In this document: piece by piece, positions 16,111 to 25,747 of the stretch
Position numbering within the stretch: the stretch's first letter is position 1
Layout of the letters: every line of letters begins with the position of its first letter
Assembly (NCBI GenBank): GCA_016870915.1
Contig: VFZY01000013.1
Location: forward strand, 1 to 50,168
Length of the DNA stretch: 50,168 nt
Direction of reading: 5' to 3'
Source: Acidobacteriota bacterium
Lineage (GTDB): Bacteria > Acidobacteriota > Terriglobia > Bryobacterales > Bryobacteraceae
Notes under the pieces: model-generated
Database searches by the model: none
What the model saw: the letters and a program-made list of their open reading frames with translations, nothing else
What the model was told of the DNA's origin: nothing
Program-made: the position numbers and the translations under genes

Positions 16111-17287
16111 CCTTTGCCGCCCACCGCTCCACCACGGGTGAGGCGGCGCAGTGGCCCAGCACGTTCACCGTCGTCCGCACCGGGTCAATCAGCGCATCGA
16201 TTCCGAGCAGCACCGGCAGAACACCGGAAGGCAATCCGAAGGAGGCAAACAGGCCGGTGAGGATCAGAAAGTTCGCTCGTGGAATGCCGGCCACTCCCTT
16301 GCTGGTGAACTTGAGCGTCAACAGAATGAGCAACTGCTGGCCGGCGCTAAGCGTCATCCCCGCCGCATGGGCCGCGAAAAAAGCGCACATGGCCAGATGC
16401 AGCGTGCTGCCGGTAAGATGCAGCGACAGGCTCAACGGCGTCACCACGCCGTAGACCCGGCGGGGCACACCCAGAGTCTCCAGCGCTTCCATCGCCTTGG
16501 GAATCGCCGCCGCGCTCGACGTGGTGGCAAAGGCCACCAGGACCGGTTCTTCCACGGCGCGCACGAAGGCCCGCAGGGGCACTCGGGCCAGCATCAGACT
16601 GCCGCCCAGAACCAACACCAGGAAAGACGCCTGCGCTCCCCACGCTGCCGCAACAAACGCGCCCAGGCTTTCCAGAGCCGCCGGCGCCGAGCGGGCCACG
16701 GTGCCCGCCATCGCCGCGAACACCGCCGCCGGCGCCAGCCACATCACGAATCGGGTGAACTCAAAGCAGGCGGCGGACAGTGCCGCGGCCAGACGCAACA
16801 GCGGGGCGGCTTTGTCGCGCACCCCCGCCGCCGCTGTCCCCAGCAGAAAGCAGAACACCAGGATCTGCATCACGTCCGTCCGGATGAGAGCATCGGCGAT
16901 GCTGGCAGGCGCCATCGCAACCGCCAAAGACTGAAGGGATTCGCTGGCCACCGGGCCCGCTTCACTGAAAACCAATCCCTGCCCAAGGCCGGCGCCAAGA
17001 CCAAACAGGGCCACCACACCCCAGCCGGCCGCCAAGGCCAGCGATGTCGAGAGTTCGAAGAAGACCAGCGCGCGCCAGCCGATGCGGCCAACGCCGCCGA
17101 TGCCACCGGCCTCCGCCAGTCCAGTGACCAGCACGCCTACCAGCAGAGGCCCCAGAATGGCCCGGATGAGCCGCAGGAAGATCTCCGGCACCAAACCGAG
17201 GTTTCGTGAAAACTCAGGAAACAACCAGCCGGCGGCCGCGCCTGTCACCATGGCGGCAGCGGTAGCCGTGGCAAGGCGATTCTTCAC
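16040..17287 (-). CDS. Dicarboxylate/amino acid:cation symporter (DAACS family)
   Basis: A 415-residue inner-membrane protein with eight predicted helices and re-entrant loops of the GltP/DctA fold. Diagnostic motifs are the serine-rich AFATTSSAAAIPKAME (HP1), the helix-7 LTGSTLHLAMCAFF segment in place of the usual NMDG, and a glycine-rich HP2 region (GVAGIPRANFLILTGL). The missing NMxG sodium-site motif suggests a variant substrate or coupling. The GTG start overlaps the aroE stop in a GTGA junction, so the two genes are translationally coupled. The last 71 bp overlap the convergent caspase-like gene. Confidence 0.87.
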   Translation of the reverse strand: MKNRLATATAAAMVTGAAAGWLFPEFSRNLGLVPEIFLRLIRAILGPLLVGVLVTGLAEAGGIGGVGRIGWRALVFFELSTSLALAAGWGVVALFGLGAGLGQGLVFSEAGPVASESLQSLAVAMAPASIADALIRTDVMQILVFCFLLGTAAAGVRDKAAPLLRLAAALSAACFEFTRFVMWLAPAAVFAAMAGTVARSAPAALESLGAFVAAAWGAQASFLVLVLGGSLMLARVPLRAFVRAVEEPVLVAFATTSSAAAIPKAMEALETLGVPRRVYGVVTPLSLSLHLTGSTLHLAMCAFFAAHAAGMTLSAGQQLLILLTLKFTSKGVAGIPRANFLILTGLFASFGLPSGVLPVLLGIDALIDPVRTTVNVLGHCAASPVVERWAAKANAGAGSVNDPELRALPDSPDAA

Positions 17288-18147
17288 GGCACGGCCACGT
17301 CCAATGCCTCAAGGAGCGCCCGCTTCATGATGTCTTCGGGCGGCTTGCGCCCGGTCCAGATCTCAAACCCGATGACGCCCTGATAGACCAGCATTGAGAG
17401 GCCGTCCAGCACAGGCAAACCGTGCGCCCGTGCCGCGGCGAGCAGCCGGGTTTCGGGAGGATTGAAGACGGCGTCGGCCACCAGCATGCCCGGCGGCGCG
17501 GGGGCCAGGTCCACCGGCGGCATGGCATCCACATCGGGGAAAAGGCCGATGGAGGTGGCGTTGACCAGCATGTCGAAACCGAGCGGTGCGAAAACCCCGC
17601 GCCAGGGCTCGAACAGGATGCGGGCATGGGTTTTCGCCGCCAGATCTTCCACCATCCGGGCGCCGCGCTCAACCCCTCGGTTCACCACCACAATCTCGCG
17701 GGCGCCGGCCAACGCCAGTTCCGTCACAATGGCGCGCGCCGCCCCGCCCGCGCCCAGCACCGCAATGCGCATCCCCAGTGGATCACGCCCCGCGTCCTGC
17801 CGCACCCCGCGCAGAAATCCTTTGCCGTCGGTATTTTCTCCGATGAGCCGCGCGCCATCGCGGCGCACCGTGTTGACGGCGCCGATCATCCGCGCATCGG
17901 GCGCCACATCATCCAGCCATTCCATCACCGCCACCTTGTGCGGAATGGTCAGGTTGATGCCGCGCATGCCAAAGGCGCGCACGCCATCAATGGCGGCGCG
18001 AAGGCCCTCCGGCGGCACCTCAATGTTCAGGTAACGCCAGTTGAGGCCCAGCGCGGCGAACGCGGCTTCGAGCATCGCGCCGGTGGGATTCTCCGCCACG
18101 GGAGATCCCAGCACTCCCGTCAATTCAGCCTGGAAATTTCTTGCCAC
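17284..18147 (-). CDS. aroE: Shikimate dehydrogenase
   Basis: Converts 3-dehydroshikimate to shikimate with NADPH in the aromatic amino acid pathway. The 287-residue protein has the N-terminal substrate domain with INLTIPHK (K71 catalytic) and NTDGKGF (Asp), then the Rossmann motif VLGAGGAARAIV, NATSIG, and the C-terminal DGLSMLVYQG that contacts the substrate. The first loop reads GSPVAENPTGAM rather than the usual SxSPxxHN, a moderate deviation that could affect substrate carboxylate binding. Length is normal. It is coupled through GTGA to the DAACS transporter and lies 9 bp from the stop of the second TonB receptor, so the three may share a leftward transcript. Confidence 0.93.
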   Translation of the reverse strand: MARNFQAELTGVLGSPVAENPTGAMLEAAFAALGLNWRYLNIEVPPEGLRAAIDGVRAFGMRGINLTIPHKVAVMEWLDDVAPDARMIGAVNTVRRDGARLIGENTDGKGFLRGVRQDAGRDPLGMRIAVLGAGGAARAIVTELALAGAREIVVVNRGVERGARMVEDLAAKTHARILFEPWRGVFAPLGFDMLVNATSIGLFPDVDAMPPVDLAPAPPGMLVADAVFNPPETRLLAAARAHGLPVLDGLSMLVYQGVIGFEIWTGRKPPEDIMKRALLEALDVAVP

Positions 18148-18156
18148 GGCGCAATC

Positions 18157-21100
18157 CTAATAGCTGAGCTTCAGCCCGAACTGAATGATGCGCGGCATGT
18201 TACTCTGGGCCGCCACAACACCGTACTGAGCGGTACCGAACGCCACGTTCGGCGGATTGAAGCGCGGCGTGTTCGTCAGGTTGAAGAACTCCGCCCGGAA
18301 CTGGGCCTTGAACCGTTCCGTGATCTTTGTGTTCTTGGTCAATGTCAGGTCCAGGCCCGCCAGGCCGTCGGCCCGGGCGCCTCCGAACGTCCGCGGCGCG
18401 TTGCCGAACCGGAACGGCGCCGGATTCGAGAACACGGAGCCGTCCAGCCACCGGTTGGGCACCGGGGCACTGACGGCGGGGCTGGTACCGTTCCAGTTCG
18501 GCCGTTGGCCGCCACCCTGGGAAAAGGTGTTGTTCACGGCGGAGGTGACGCCCACCGGCCCACCGGTGTACGCCGAGACGATCGCGCCCAGTTCCCAGCC
18601 GGCGAACAGCCGCCTCGACACGCCGCCGGCATTGCGGGCGAACGGCAGTTCATACACCGTATTCACGATGAGCCGCTGCGTCTGATCGATCAGCGATACG
18701 CCGCGTTCCGAGCGAAGGTCGAACCAGTTCTGCACCGCGGCCGCGCTCAGTGATTCGCCCGCGAACTGCCCGGTTCCCAGATCGATCAGCTTCGAATAAG
18801 TGTACGCACCCAGAATCAGGAACCCCGACGCGAACCGCCGCTCCATCTTCACCTGCAGCGAGTGGTAGCTGGAATCGGCCCAGGTGGCGCTGGCGGAAGT
18901 GAGGGCATTGTAGTGCGGGTGCGGCCGCAGCAACTGCGCACGCGACACCGTGCGCTGAGCCAGAGGACCACTGGCGATCTGCCCGAAGAAAGGATTCGGC
19001 AGCTGTTGCTGCAACTGCGTCCCCAAATCGAGCGCGGCCGGCGGAAGCTGGTTCATGTTCCGGCCCTCGGCAAACTTCAACCCGCGGCTGCCCGCATAGC
19101 CCACATCAAACAGCACGCGTCCGGGCAACTGCTGTTGCACGTTGAAATTCCACTGCGCGGTGTACGGCACAAGGTTGCCGCGGTCAAAGTAAGCCGGATT
19201 CTGCCCCAACTGCGTGGCCGGGCCCAGGCGGCTTCCGCTGGGCTTGACGACTCCGTCGGGATAGGGGTTCCGCAGGAAGGTCAACGGTGTCACGCCGTCC
19301 AGGCTGGTGGTGATGGGTGTCAGCGCTTCAAAGCCGCTCACACCGAACCCGCCCGGCGCTCCGCCCACACCGGTCGTCGAGCCGTAAAAGAGTCCCCCGC
19401 CCGCCCGCACCACGGTATTCGATGTGAGCTTGTAGGCCAGCCCCACGCGCGGCGCCAGGTTGTTCCGGTCGGGATTCGCCTGATAGCGTGACAGCCCGCC
19501 CGTGCCGGGAAACTTCAGCGCACCGCGCAGGTTCAGTCCATCGGCGCGAAGCGGCGGCGCCAGGGCGAAATCGAAGTTGGTGAGCTGATTGAAACGGTCC
19601 GTGCGGGGTGACTCGAAATCGTACCGAAGGCCCAGGTTCAGGGTAAGCTTCGGGGTCACCTTGAAATCGTCCTGAACGAACCCGGCATAGTAAAGGATCT
19701 GCTGTGCCAGCGCCGGCACAATCTGGTTCTGCCCGCCGGTCACGCCCAGCATGAAGGTTGCCAGGGCAAAGCCCGACGTGGCGCTGGCCACGTTCGGGTT
19801 GGGCCCCTGGGTCCAGTTGTTGGCAAAGGAGAACTGCCGCGCTGTGTCGCCCTGCTGCTGGAAGTTGCCGCGGATGACGCGTGCATCGAAACCGAACTTC
19901 AGGTTGTGACGTGTCAGGGTTCTGTTGAAGTTCACCTGCAGCGCGTGGTTGTCCATGCCGAACGCGATCAGGTCAACCGCGCCGAGCGTGCCGCCGACAA
20001 TGGTGTTCGGCACGGACCCGGTCATGCCAAACCCGGTGATCAACACCGAGGGAAACGCCCGGGGCACGCCCAGTTCATTGGCCAGGCCGGAGGGCAGCCC
20101 CAGACTCGCGATATCGAACCCGTTGCTGTACGGCAAGCGGAAATTCGACAGGCGGGAGAAGGAATAGCGGAACGTGCCCAGCATCGCCGGCGACAACACC
20201 CACGTGTCTTCGAGCACGGCGTTCTGCCGCTTGAACACCTGGGGTCCGGCGGTCGGGTCCGCCTGGGAGTCCGGCCCATACGTCTTGGCCCGGGCGAGCG
20301 GCGTGTTGTCGTAGGAGTACCGGCCGAAGATCCGGTTGCGCTCACTGAAGTTGTGGTCCAGCCGCACCATGAACGTCTCCTTACTCACCGCGTTGGCGTC
20401 GGTGCGGACAAAGTTGTTCACTCGTGTGACCGGATTTCCGGTGGTGTTCGGCGCGGGCCAGAAGCGCGACATCGCGCGAGCCACCGGATCCAGGCGCGCC
20501 GTGGGAATGATGTTTCTGGGAAACAGGGTCCGGGCGAAGCCGCCCCCCGGCGCGGGAGCCGTCGAGGCCGGATCGTAGATCTGAACCATCTGGTTCGCCG
20601 CGTTCCGGGTGGTGGAAAAGTTGCCCGCCAACTGGTCCGGATTAGGGACGGTTCCCACGAACGTGATGCCTTGCTTGAACCGCACAATCTCCGTATTGGC
20701 GAAGAAGAAGGTCCGGTTCTTGCCGTTGTATCCGGGCAGCCGCACCGGCCCGCCAATCGACCCGCCGAACTGATTGAACCGCAGAGGAGCCCGCGCCGTG
20801 CCGGTGCGATTGGCGAAAAAGTCATTGGCGTTAAGCTTTTCGTTCCGCAGGAACTCATAGGCCGAAGCATGGAACTCATTGGTTCCGCCGCGTGTCACCA
20901 CGTTGAACACGCCGCCCGCGGCCCGGCCATACTCGGCGCTGAAGGCGTTGGTCTCCACTTTGAACTCCTGCACGGAATCGGGGTTGGCATAGATCACCGG
21001 CTGGTTCTGCGCCGACGCCGTGTTGGGGGCTCCGTCCAGAAGGTACTCGTTTTGGTTGGCGCGTGCGCCGTTGATGGAGTTGAACGCCGTGCTGATCTGA

Positions 21101-21594
21101 TCAATCGGCAGATTGTTCATCCCCTGCGACGGCCGGACACCCGGCACCAGCATCGCCAGCGCGTAGGGATTCCGCCCCAGCAGCGGCAGGTCGAGAATCT
21201 GCTTGCTGTTCACCACCTGTCCCAGCGTCGAGGTTTCACTATCCAGCAGAACCGCCTGCGCCGAGACTTCCAAGGCCTCCGCCACCGCGCCCACCTGCAG
21301 CGTCACGTCGATGCGCGCCACCTGCTGCACGATGAGATTCAGGTTCGTTTGCCGCACCGCCTTGAAGCCGGTCTTCGAAACGCCCAGCTCATACCGTCCC
21401 GGCTGGAGCGCCGGAACACTGTAATAGCCTTCCTGGTTGGTGACCGTGGTGGTCTCGATCCCGCTTTCGGCGGACTTGACCCGCACTTGTGCGTCGGGGA
21501 TCACGGCCCCGCTCGCATCGATGACGCGCCCGGTCATCGACGCCGTCTGGGCGCACGCGGCCATGGCGGCGGCAAGAAACACGATCAATCGCAT
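18157..21594 (-). CDS. Oar-like TonB-dependent receptor (large)
   Basis: A 1145-residue outer-membrane receptor. A signal peptide (MRLIVFLAAAMAACAQ) is followed by a carboxypeptidase-regulatory-like domain (SMTGRVIDASGAVIPDAQVR ... YYSVPALQPGRYELGV). A plug follows (EYLLDGAPNTASAQ, VETNAFSAEYGRAAGGVFNV), then a barrel of ~900 residues ending FGLKLSY. The true start is ATG 21594, with GGAAGGGAG six bases upstream; an upstream open frame adds 68 implausible residues that read into nagA. It lies 52 bp from the nagA stop, suggesting co-transcription with nagA and possible uptake of amino-sugar polymers (inference). Confidence 0.9.
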   Translation of the reverse strand: MRLIVFLAAAMAACAQTASMTGRVIDASGAVIPDAQVRVKSAESGIETTTVTNQEGYYSVPALQPGRYELGVSKTGFKAVRQTNLNLIVQQVARIDVTLQVGAVAEALEVSAQAVLLDSETSTLGQVVNSKQILDLPLLGRNPYALAMLVPGVRPSQGMNNLPIDQISTAFNSINGARANQNEYLLDGAPNTASAQNQPVIYANPDSVQEFKVETNAFSAEYGRAAGGVFNVVTRGGTNEFHASAYEFLRNEKLNANDFFANRTGTARAPLRFNQFGGSIGGPVRLPGYNGKNRTFFFANTEIVRFKQGITFVGTVPNPDQLAGNFSTTRNAANQMVQIYDPASTAPAPGGGFARTLFPRNIIPTARLDPVARAMSRFWPAPNTTGNPVTRVNNFVRTDANAVSKETFMVRLDHNFSERNRIFGRYSYDNTPLARAKTYGPDSQADPTAGPQVFKRQNAVLEDTWVLSPAMLGTFRYSFSRLSNFRLPYSNGFDIASLGLPSGLANELGVPRAFPSVLITGFGMTGSVPNTIVGGTLGAVDLIAFGMDNHALQVNFNRTLTRHNLKFGFDARVIRGNFQQQGDTARQFSFANNWTQGPNPNVASATSGFALATFMLGVTGGQNQIVPALAQQILYYAGFVQDDFKVTPKLTLNLGLRYDFESPRTDRFNQLTNFDFALAPPLRADGLNLRGALKFPGTGGLSRYQANPDRNNLAPRVGLAYKLTSNTVVRAGGGLFYGSTTGVGGAPGGFGVSGFEALTPITTSLDGVTPLTFLRNPYPDGVVKPSGSRLGPATQLGQNPAYFDRGNLVPYTAQWNFNVQQQLPGRVLFDVGYAGSRGLKFAEGRNMNQLPPAALDLGTQLQQQLPNPFFGQIASGPLAQRTVSRAQLLRPHPHYNALTSASATWADSSYHSLQVKMERRFASGFLILGAYTYSKLIDLGTGQFAGESLSAAAVQNWFDLRSERGVSLIDQTQRLIVNTVYELPFARNAGGVSRRLFAGWELGAIVSAYTGGPVGVTSAVNNTFSQGGGQRPNWNGTSPAVSAPVPNRWLDGSVFSNPAPFRFGNAPRTFGGARADGLAGLDLTLTKNTKITERFKAQFRAEFFNLTNTPRFNPPNVAFGTAQYGVVAAQSNMPRIIQFGLKLSY

Positions 21595-21646
21595 GGTGAA
21601 CTCCCTTCCGGTGTTCAGCCATGATCTCAGATTTACGCGTTTACGG

Positions 21647-22801
21647 TCAGGATTCGAAGAGCGTCGAGCCGCCCACAATATTCCGCCGGATGGCAATGGA
21701 CTTCGTATCCGGGTCCATCTCGAACAGCACCAGATCCGCCCGCTCGCCCACCGCCAGTCCCCGCTGACGCCCGGCCACGCGCCCGGCCCGCGCCGCATTC
21801 ACCGTGCCCATCGTCACCGCATCGCGCAGCGAAAGGCCCACCAGCTCCATCAGATTGGAAACGCCGTGATCCATGCGCAGCGCGGCCCCGGCCAGGCGCC
21901 AGTGGTTACGCACCGTCACCCGGTCCCCGGGCGGATGCAATTCCACTTCCACCTCACCCAGTCTGTAGAACCCGGGCTCGCACCCGGCGGGCATCACGGC
22001 GTCGGTGATCAGCACACTCCGCTCGATGCCCTTCGCCCGCAGGGCCACCTTGAGAAACGCCGCGCCCAGGTGGATGCCATCCACGATAAACGACGCCGCC
22101 AGGCGGTCATCGGCCAGTTGGTCGAAGATGTAATTCGGATGCCGCGTGATCTGCTGGTGCGCGCCGTTGCCCAGATGCGTCGACATCGTCGCCCCGGCCC
22201 GCACCGCGTCGTCGATCTGCGCCGAGTCCGCCTTGGTGTGGCCGATCGCGATCACCACACCCGTCCGCACCACGCGCTCGATGAACGCCGTCGTGCCTTC
22301 CCACTCCGGCGACACCGTCATCAGCTTGATGTGCCCCTGCGCCGCATCCTGCCACCGCTGGAACTCATCCCAATCGGGCCGCCGGCACCAGCGCTGAGGA
22401 TGCGCCCCGCGCGGACCGTCCTCGGGCGAGATGTACGGCCCCTCCACGTGGAACCCGTCCATCATCGCACCGTGCGGCAGCTTCTCCCGTGCCTCCGCCA
22501 GCACGCGCAGCGATCCGGCGATCTCTTCATAGGAGTTCGTGATCAGCGTGGGAAACAGCCGCGCCACGCCCAATCGCGCCTGCGCGTCCAGCGACTGGCC
22601 GATCTGTTCCACCGTGGTCTTCGGCGTGTTGTAGTCGACACCCGCAAATCCGTTGATCTGGATATCGATCCATCCCGGGGCCACGAACGGCAGCGGCTGG
22701 CTGGGAGGGTGAATCAGGGAATCCACCCCTTCGATCACGCTGGAATAGCGGATCTCCACCGCTTCACCGGTCGCGTAATGACGCGCGAAACATTTTTCCA
22801 T
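21647..22801 (-). CDS. nagA: N-acetylglucosamine-6-phosphate deacetylase
   Basis: Deacetylates GlcNAc-6-P in amino sugar recycling. The 384-residue amidohydrolase has PGWIDIQINGFAGVD, HVEGPYISPEDGPRGAH (metal-binding Glu), IGHTKA (His ligand), STHLGNGAH (His ligand), and DGIHLG and ITDAVMPAG (catalytic Asp). THLGNG replaces the usual THLFNAM, but the ligands remain. Start choice is uncertain: ATG 22801 is used, although a TTG at 22828 is open and neither has a strong ribosome site. It is 52 bp upstream of a TonB receptor. With the SIS-domain deaminase at 8323 it would complete the route to fructose-6-P. Confidence 0.9.
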   Translation of the reverse strand: MEKCFARHYATGEAVEIRYSSVIEGVDSLIHPPSQPLPFVAPGWIDIQINGFAGVDYNTPKTTVEQIGQSLDAQARLGVARLFPTLITNSYEEIAGSLRVLAEAREKLPHGAMMDGFHVEGPYISPEDGPRGAHPQRWCRRPDWDEFQRWQDAAQGHIKLMTVSPEWEGTTAFIERVVRTGVVIAIGHTKADSAQIDDAVRAGATMSTHLGNGAHQQITRHPNYIFDQLADDRLAASFIVDGIHLGAAFLKVALRAKGIERSVLITDAVMPAGCEPGFYRLGEVEVELHPPGDRVTVRNHWRLAGAALRMDHGVSNLMELVGLSLRDAVTMGTVNAARAGRVAGRQRGLAVGERADLVLFEMDPDTKSIAIRRNIVGGSTLFES

Positions 22802-23068
22802 GTTCTTGATTTTTCCACACGGCATCAACAGACGTGTGCCGTTAAGCTTATGCTAGCAAACGGCTTATAGTTGAGGAAAAAACCCTCGAAATCGTGTTTC
22901 ACCTCTGGCGCTCCACCGCCCGCCCCTGATACAACAGACAAAGATCGCCGCGGGCGCCTCTGAGTGACGGAAAATCTCGGGGGAGGTGGCCGTCGTTAAG
23001 TGGTGCTCGCGGTACGGTCGATCCAGCTCTTCCCTCCCACTCCCCGCATTCGATAGCCTGAAAGGGAC

Positions 23069-23896
23069 ATGCCGTTCCAGGGACTCCGGGTCATCGCTCT
23101 TGAAAGCCGCCGCGCGCGTGAGATCGGCTTACTCATTGAGAACCAGGGCGGCCAGGCCTTTGTGGCCCCCTCCATGCGCGAGGTCCCGCTGGAAGCCAAT
23201 AGCGCGGTCTTCGAGTTCGCCGAAGGTCTCTTCGCCGGCGCCTTCGATTGCGTGATCCTTCTCACCGGCGTCGGCGCGCGAGCGCTGCACAAGGTGCTTG
23301 CCACCCGATATCCACCGGACCGGCTGATCGAGGCTCTGCGCACCCTGGCCGTCATCGCCCGCGGGCCCAAGCCCATGGCTGTGCTGCGCGAGTGGAACGT
23401 CGCCGCGGCTGCCGTGGCCCCCGAACCCAACACCTGGCGCGAGCTGTTGCAGGTGATGGAAGGACGTCCGGAGCGCCGCATCGCGGTGCAGGAATACGGC
23501 AAACCGAATGAGGAACTGCTGGCGTCCCTGCGCGCGCGCGGCGCCCGGGTGACCCCTGTCCGCGTCTACCAGTGGGATCTTCCCGAGGTCACCGCCCCCC
23601 TCGAAGAGGCCGCCCGCCGGATCGCCGCGGGCCAGGCCGACGTCCTGCTGCTCACCACCTCCATTCAGGTCCACCACCTGCTGCGCGTGGCCGCCGCGCA
23701 AGGCATTGAGAACCAGTTACGCGAGCACCTGCACCGTATGGCGATCGTCTCCATTGGACCCACCACCTCCGAGGCGCTGGAAGAGGCAGGGTTCCACGCC
23801 GACCTCACCCCCTCCCATCCCAAGATGGGATTTCTGGTGCGCGAGGCCGCCGATGCAGCACTTGAGATACTGTCTGGAAAGAGGAATCTCCGATGA
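23069..23896 (+). CDS. hemD: Uroporphyrinogen-III synthase
   Basis: Cyclises hydroxymethylbilane to uroporphyrinogen III, the branch point to heme and B12. The 275-residue, two-lobed HemD-type protein has FDCVILLTGVGARALHKVL in the first domain and ADVLLLTTSIQVHHLLRVA and IVSIGPTTSEALEEAGFHAD in the second. The family is poorly conserved in sequence, but SIGPTTSxAL is diagnostic. AAAGGG lies just upstream of the ATG. It is the first gene of a run in which each junction to atpB overlaps. No other hem genes are near; pairing with a hexaheme cytochrome two genes downstream is a plausible reason for its position. Confidence 0.87.
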   Translation: MPFQGLRVIALESRRAREIGLLIENQGGQAFVAPSMREVPLEANSAVFEFAEGLFAGAFDCVILLTGVGARALHKVLATRYPPDRLIEALRTLAVIARGPKPMAVLREWNVAAAAVAPEPNTWRELLQVMEGRPERRIAVQEYGKPNEELLASLRARGARVTPVRVYQWDLPEVTAPLEEAARRIAAGQADVLLLTTSIQVHHLLRVAAAQGIENQLREHLHRMAIVSIGPTTSEALEEAGFHADLTPSHPKMGFLVREAADAALEILSGKRNLR

Positions 23897-25065
23897 GCAA
23901 GTTTACCCGCCGGCGCCACGCCCTGCGCCAGTTCGCCGGCTTTCTGGCCGCCTCGCCGCTCTGGCCCCAGGCCCTCACACCGCAGCAGATGGACGATGAC
24001 GTGAACGGGCCAATCAACGTCCACGAATTCGAGGAAGTCGCCCGGCGCAAGCTGAACAGGCTGGCGTACGACTTCATTGCCGGCGGTGTGGAAGACGAAC
24101 TGGCTCTGCGCGCCAATCGCGAGGCGTTCTCGCGCCATTTCATCGTGCCGCGATTCATGCGCGACGTGTCCGAGGTGTCCACCGGAGTCGAACTGTTGGG
24201 CATGAAGCTCGCAACGCCGCTGATCATCGCGCCCACCGGCGGCAAGAACCTGGTGCTGCCCCGCGCCGATGAGGTGGTGGCCGCCGCGGCGCTCAAAACC
24301 AACACCCTGATCTGCACCCCCACCGGCACGCAGAAGATTCTGGAGGACGGCCATCCGCTCATGTGGTGGACCAACAACGTCGGCGCCCCGGACAAGGCAT
24401 CCGCCATCACGGGAGCCCGGCGCGTGGCCGACCAGGGCTGCAAGGGCATCGTCGTCACCGTGGACAATGCGTATCAGTCCAATCGCGACCGCAACAACCG
24501 CAACCGGTTCGACTACGGCTACATGCAAACCGGCGTTCCGAAGCCCGGCGACCCGCCCCGGCCTCCTCGCAACCCCGCCCGGCCGGCCATGTGGCAGCCC
24601 CATGTCCCCAGCCTGAACTGGAGCTACATCGAGTGGGTGAAGGGCGCCGTCAACCTGCCCATCATCCTGAAAGGAATCCTCCATCCGGAAGATGCCGCCC
24701 TCGCCGTGAAGTACGGTGCCGACGCCATCTCTGTATCGAATCACGGCGGACGCCAGATGGACGGCGTCATCGCGCCTCTAGACGCCCTGCCGGACGCGGT
24801 GGAAGCCACCGGCGGCCGCATCCCCGTGCTGATGGACGGCGGCATCCGGCGCGGCAGCGACGTCATCAAGGCGCTGGCTCTGGGCGCAAAGGCTGTGCTG
24901 TTGGGCCGTGCGCCGCTGTGGGGCCTTGGGGCGTATGGCCAGCCCGGGGTGGAGCGCGTGCTCACCATGTTGAGCGATGAGGTTAAGCTGGGCCTGGCGC
25001 TTTCCGGGGCTCGCACGCCCGCCGATCTCAAACCCGGAATGATCCGCCGGAGACCGCTGGTGTGA
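23893..25065 (+). CDS. FMN-dependent alpha-hydroxy-acid oxidoreductase (lactate dehydrogenase LldD-like)
   Basis: A 390-residue flavoenzyme of the LldD/glycolate oxidase family that oxidises 2-hydroxyacids to 2-oxoacids. Motifs are ARRKLNRLAYDFIAGGVEDE, IIAPTGG, the catalytic His in ISVSNHGGRQMDG, and the FMN-phosphate site MDGGIRRGSDVIKALALGA. The N-terminus TRRRHALRQFAGFLAAS is basic and hydrophobic, suggesting a Tat/Sec signal and a periplasmic location. Overlaps hemD by ATGA and the hexaheme cytochrome by GTGA. This gene order suggests the cytochrome could accept its electrons (inference). Substrate is not determined. Confidence 0.88.
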   Translation: MSKFTRRRHALRQFAGFLAASPLWPQALTPQQMDDDVNGPINVHEFEEVARRKLNRLAYDFIAGGVEDELALRANREAFSRHFIVPRFMRDVSEVSTGVELLGMKLATPLIIAPTGGKNLVLPRADEVVAAAALKTNTLICTPTGTQKILEDGHPLMWWTNNVGAPDKASAITGARRVADQGCKGIVVTVDNAYQSNRDRNNRNRFDYGYMQTGVPKPGDPPRPPRNPARPAMWQPHVPSLNWSYIEWVKGAVNLPIILKGILHPEDAALAVKYGADAISVSNHGGRQMDGVIAPLDALPDAVEATGGRIPVLMDGGIRRGSDVIKALALGAKAVLLGRAPLWGLGAYGQPGVERVLTMLSDEVKLGLALSGARTPADLKPGMIRRRPLV

Positions 25066-25538
25066 CCGTTTTTTTCACCGCCCTGTTCCTTCTGGCCACC
25101 GGCGCGCTCGCCCAGCCGGTTCAGGAACTGTGCAAGGCCTGCCATCTCGAACAGGTCACCGATTGGGAGACGCACCGCCACGCAGCGAAGCAGGTGGCCT
25201 GCGACGCCTGCCACGGCGCCAGCACGCGGCATCGAACATCCGTGGGCAATGTGCCGCCGGACCGCATCGCCGGACCGGCCGAACAGGCCAGGCTCTGCGG
25301 CGCCTGCCACGCCAAGCCCGCCCAGGAGTACAGCGGCACCAGACACGGGGCACTGGTGCTGGCCAGTTCCCGCACCCGCGCCGCCGCCTGCACCACCTGC
25401 CACGGCACGCACACCCTGCGCACCGTGGCGGCCATGGAGAAACAGTGCGCGCGCTGCCATGCCTCGCTCCCGGCGCCATGCAAACCCACAGGCTGCGCCA
25501 CCTGCCATAAGCCCCACCAACTGGCTGCCAGGCGATGA
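25062..25538 (+). CDS. Small exported hexaheme c-type cytochrome
   Basis: A 158-residue protein with a signal peptide (FFTALFLLATGALAQ) and six CxxCH heme-binding motifs: CKACH, CDACH, CGACH, CTTCH, CARCH, CATCH. Extra His residues (for example HRHAAK, RHGALV, HGTHT) could be distal ligands, as in cytochrome c3/NapC-NrfB-like families. About one heme per 26 residues is dense. Translation starts at GTG overlapping the oxidase stop and its stop overlaps atpZ (ATGA). It probably carries electrons in the periplasm, perhaps from the adjacent FMN enzyme. I cannot name the family. Confidence 0.88.
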   Translation: MTVFFTALFLLATGALAQPVQELCKACHLEQVTDWETHRHAAKQVACDACHGASTRHRTSVGNVPPDRIAGPAEQARLCGACHAKPAQEYSGTRHGALVLASSRTRAAACTTCHGTHTLRTVAAMEKQCARCHASLPAPCKPTGCATCHKPHQLAARR

Positions 25539-25747
25539 AGAAACGGCCCAGTCCTCTCGTCCAGTTGGCGCGCTACAGCACGCTCGCCTTCCTGCTGCCC
25601 GCCAGCACCGTCGCCGGCTATCTGATCGGCGCCGCGCTTGACCACTGGCTGGGCACTGGATTCTTTACCGTGCCTCTGCTGCTGGTTGGGATCGCGGCGG
25701 GTTTCATCAAGCTGGCCCGCGAAGTGAGCCGGGGAGACGGGTCATGA
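25535..25747 (+). CDS. atpZ: F0 assembly factor AtpZ/AtpI-like (short)
   Basis: A 70-residue protein with two membrane helices (LAFLLPASTVAGYLIGAAL and FFTVPLLLVGIAAGFIKLA), the size and layout of AtpZ/AtpQ proteins found before F0 genes in many bacteria. They are thought to help c-ring assembly or magnesium uptake. ATGA overlaps on both sides (25535-25538, 25744-25747) couple it to the cytochrome and to atpI. Confidence 0.75.
   Translation: MKKRPSPLVQLARYSTLAFLLPASTVAGYLIGAALDHWLGTGFFTVPLLLVGIAAGFIKLAREVSRGDGS

Noticed and set aside
19906-21624. 572-codon plus-strand frame inside the second TonB receptor
   Set aside because: Antisense to a well-supported receptor; no recognisable domain.
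22802-23068. Possible regulatory RNA upstream of hemD
   Set aside because: Only a weak GAGGAAAAAACCCTC hairpin; no conserved riboswitch pattern recognised.
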